Source: Chlorobiaceae bacterium
GTDB lineage: Bacteria > Bacteroidota > Chlorobiia > Chlorobiales > Chlorobiaceae
Direction of reading: 5' to 3'
Length of the DNA: 40,582 bases
Assembly: GCA_013334975.1 (NCBI GenBank)
Contig: JAAXWL010000002.1
Span: 44,383 to 84,964, forward strand
A program made the position numbers and the translations under genes. Below the pieces are notes generated by a model. It searched no databases. It was not told where the DNA came from and saw only the letters and a program-made list of their open reading frames with translations. Within the stretch, counting starts at the first letter, position 1. Every line of letters starts with the position of its first letter. Below are positions 38,848-40,582 of the stretch, piece after piece.

Positions 38848-40200
38848 ATGACATCTTCTGAAACAAACGCCCTGGCAATACAGCAGTATCTCAATTTCCT
38901 CGGCGCCATGCTCCGGCAGCGTCTGGAAGAGAGCTTCGATTCCGGAAACGCTCCACCCAGGCTATCCGAAGTCAGGAAGATCGTTTCGGTCAAAGACGAT
39001 TCGGAATTCACCTCTTTCATCCTGGCTCAACAGTTGAGTCCCGAAGAGATCGTTGTGCTTCTGCTGGCGCTGGCTCCCCATGTCCAGCCGGAGTTTCTCG
39101 ACACAGTGATCGGTCAGAACCTGTCGCAATCCGGTGAGTTTCCGCAGATTGGCGGTGTCCGGGGAAAGCAGTTTCGCGGATTTCTGCCAACAGGGGAGAC
39201 GGCTCTGTTCATCCTTGCCGGCAGCAACCTGCACAAACGCTTCGACTACCTCGGCCTGTTTGGTTCGGAACACCTTTTTGCCCGGAAAAACATCATCTGG
39301 CTCGAAAAACCGGAACCGGGAGAGCCCCCCATGAGCGGTCGCCTCTTGATGGCGCCGGATTATCTGGAGCTTTTCGTGCACGGCAAATTTCTGAAACCGC
39401 AGATGTCGATGGATTTTCCCGCAGAGCACATTACCACGGAACTGACCGAGGTCGAACTCGTGTTGCCAAAGAGTACCTTCGACCAACTGACCGAGATCGG
39501 GAACTGGTTACGTTACCGGGAGGTCATGATGCAGGAGTGGGAGATGAAGCGTTGGCTCAAGCCGGGATACCGCGCTCTTTTCCATGGTCTTCCGGGTACG
39601 GGCAAGACCCTTGCGGCACTCATCATCGGCCAGAAAACCGGACGCGAGGTTTTCAGGATCGATCTCTCCATGGTCGTCTCCAAGTTCATCGGAGAGACCG
39701 AAAAGAACCTCTCCCGCCTTTTTGAACGCTCGGGCAGCAAAGAGTGGATACTGTTTTTCGATGAAGCTGATGCCCTGTTCGGCAAGAGAACCAACGTCCG
39801 CGACGCACACGACAAGTATGCCAACCAGGAGGTCGCCTATCTGCTGCAACGCCTTGAAGCCCATGACGGCCTCGTCATTCTCGCCTCCAACTTCAGGGTC
39901 AACCTTGACGAAGCCTTTATCCGGCGGTTTCAGTCGGTCATCTACTTTCCCTTTCCCCAGCCCGAGGAGCGTTTTATGATCTGGAAAAAGGCCTTTCCCG
40001 AAAAGGCGAACCTTCTGCTTCCCGGCGATGATGAACTGATGGAGATTGCCAAACGATACGAAATCAGTGGAGCCGGTATTGTCAACGTGGTGCAGTTCTG
40101 CTGCCTGGATGCCCTGGCCACAAGTGCACAACGAATCACCCCCGAACAGATCAAAACCGGCATTGCCCGCGAATTCCAGAAAGAGGGCAAAGTGTCGTGA
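38848..40200 (+). CDS. AAA+ ATPase, Afp15/Pvc15-like
   Basis: Walker A FHGLPGTGKTLAALIIGQKTG, Walker B WILFFDEADALFGKRTNVRDAHDKYANQEVAYLLQRLE, sensor region VILASNFRVNLDEAFIRRFQSVIYFPFPQPEER. Confidence 0.94.
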   Translation: MTSSETNALAIQQYLNFLGAMLRQRLEESFDSGNAPPRLSEVRKIVSVKDDSEFTSFILAQQLSPEEIVVLLLALAPHVQPEFLDTVIGQNLSQSGEFPQIGGVRGKQFRGFLPTGETALFILAGSNLHKRFDYLGLFGSEHLFARKNIIWLEKPEPGEPPMSGRLLMAPDYLELFVHGKFLKPQMSMDFPAEHITTELTEVELVLPKSTFDQLTEIGNWLRYREVMMQEWEMKRWLKPGYRALFHGLPGTGKTLAALIIGQKTGREVFRIDLSMVVSKFIGETEKNLSRLFERSGSKEWILFFDEADALFGKRTNVRDAHDKYANQEVAYLLQRLEAHDGLVILASNFRVNLDEAFIRRFQSVIYFPFPQPEERFMIWKKAFPEKANLLLPGDDELMEIAKRYEISGAGIVNVVQFCCLDALATSAQRITPEQIKTGIAREFQKEGKVS

Positions 40201-40582
40201 GTGGTGCACGGTTTCTGCTGCCAAAAACCTCTTGCCCCTGCTTTCTGAGTTTGTGCAGTATACTTTCAGACTGGATTCACGAGGTGTTCAGGTGGACTTT
40301 GACAGATAACTGATGAAAAACGGTGAAGAGGAGAGCGTGAGGAATGTCGAAGCATCATCATTCCTGTTTTTCACCAACGTACTGTAATGCACCACAGCAG
40401 GCACCACCTCCCGGCGCATTCACCTCATCCCGCACCCGTACCCGCCAACCAGCAGCAACTCCCGGAACGCCCGCTGATGAGGCAGTATCCTCCGCCGATT
40501 GATCACAAACCGCATCCCCTCGCCTCAGAAACCGGAAATATGAAAATAGTGTCTAATAATAAATATCGGAACGCATTATTAT

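Noticed and set aside
11915-40200. Prophage or type VI secretion system
   Set aside because: No capsid, portal, terminase or integrase seen, and no TssJ/L/M membrane complex; the AAA+ ATPase, DUF4157, LysM adaptor and Pvc16-like genes fit eCIS instead.
40201-40582. Coding sequence after the ATPase
   Set aside because: Only the tail of a short overlapping ORF (40046-40309) extends here; it is a frame-shifted shadow of the ATPase gene without domain support.

Overview
The window appears to come from a green sulfur bacterium (Chlorobi), judging from two adjacent chlorosome-envelope-like [2Fe-2S] proteins. Positions 1-7 kb hold ordinary chromosomal genes: an alanine dehydrogenase-like gene, the two chlorosome ferredoxin-domain genes and mfd. 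Positions 7.1-11.05 kb hold an SNF2-family helicase plus a SWIM zinc-finger partner. Positions 11.9-40.2 kb hold a near-complete extracellular contractile injection system (eCIS, Afp/PVC/MAC-like) with all genes on the + strand: a Pvc16-like cap protein, an uncharacterised protein, two sheaths, two tubes, a DUF5908-like small protein, a LysM tube/baseplate adaptor, a VgrG-like spike, PAAR, gp25, two large baseplate proteins, a 1.4 kb-residue repeat-containing candidate fibre/accessory protein, a tape-measure protein, a DUF4157 multidomain candidate effector with an HNH-like motif, a TPR protein, a small leader-like protein and an Afp15-like AAA+ ATPase. The items most worth follow-up are: the DUF4157/HNH-like effector; the small ORF sharing an N-terminal FFSxGK...FF motif with it (a possible loading signal); the second sheath with an insert of about 175 residues; the near-identical tandem duplication of 525 bp in the 1401-aa protein; and a pair of homologous palindrome-containing intergenic elements lying upstream of the first eCIS gene and of the detached ATPase gene. 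All family calls were made by reading the sequence, without database searches.
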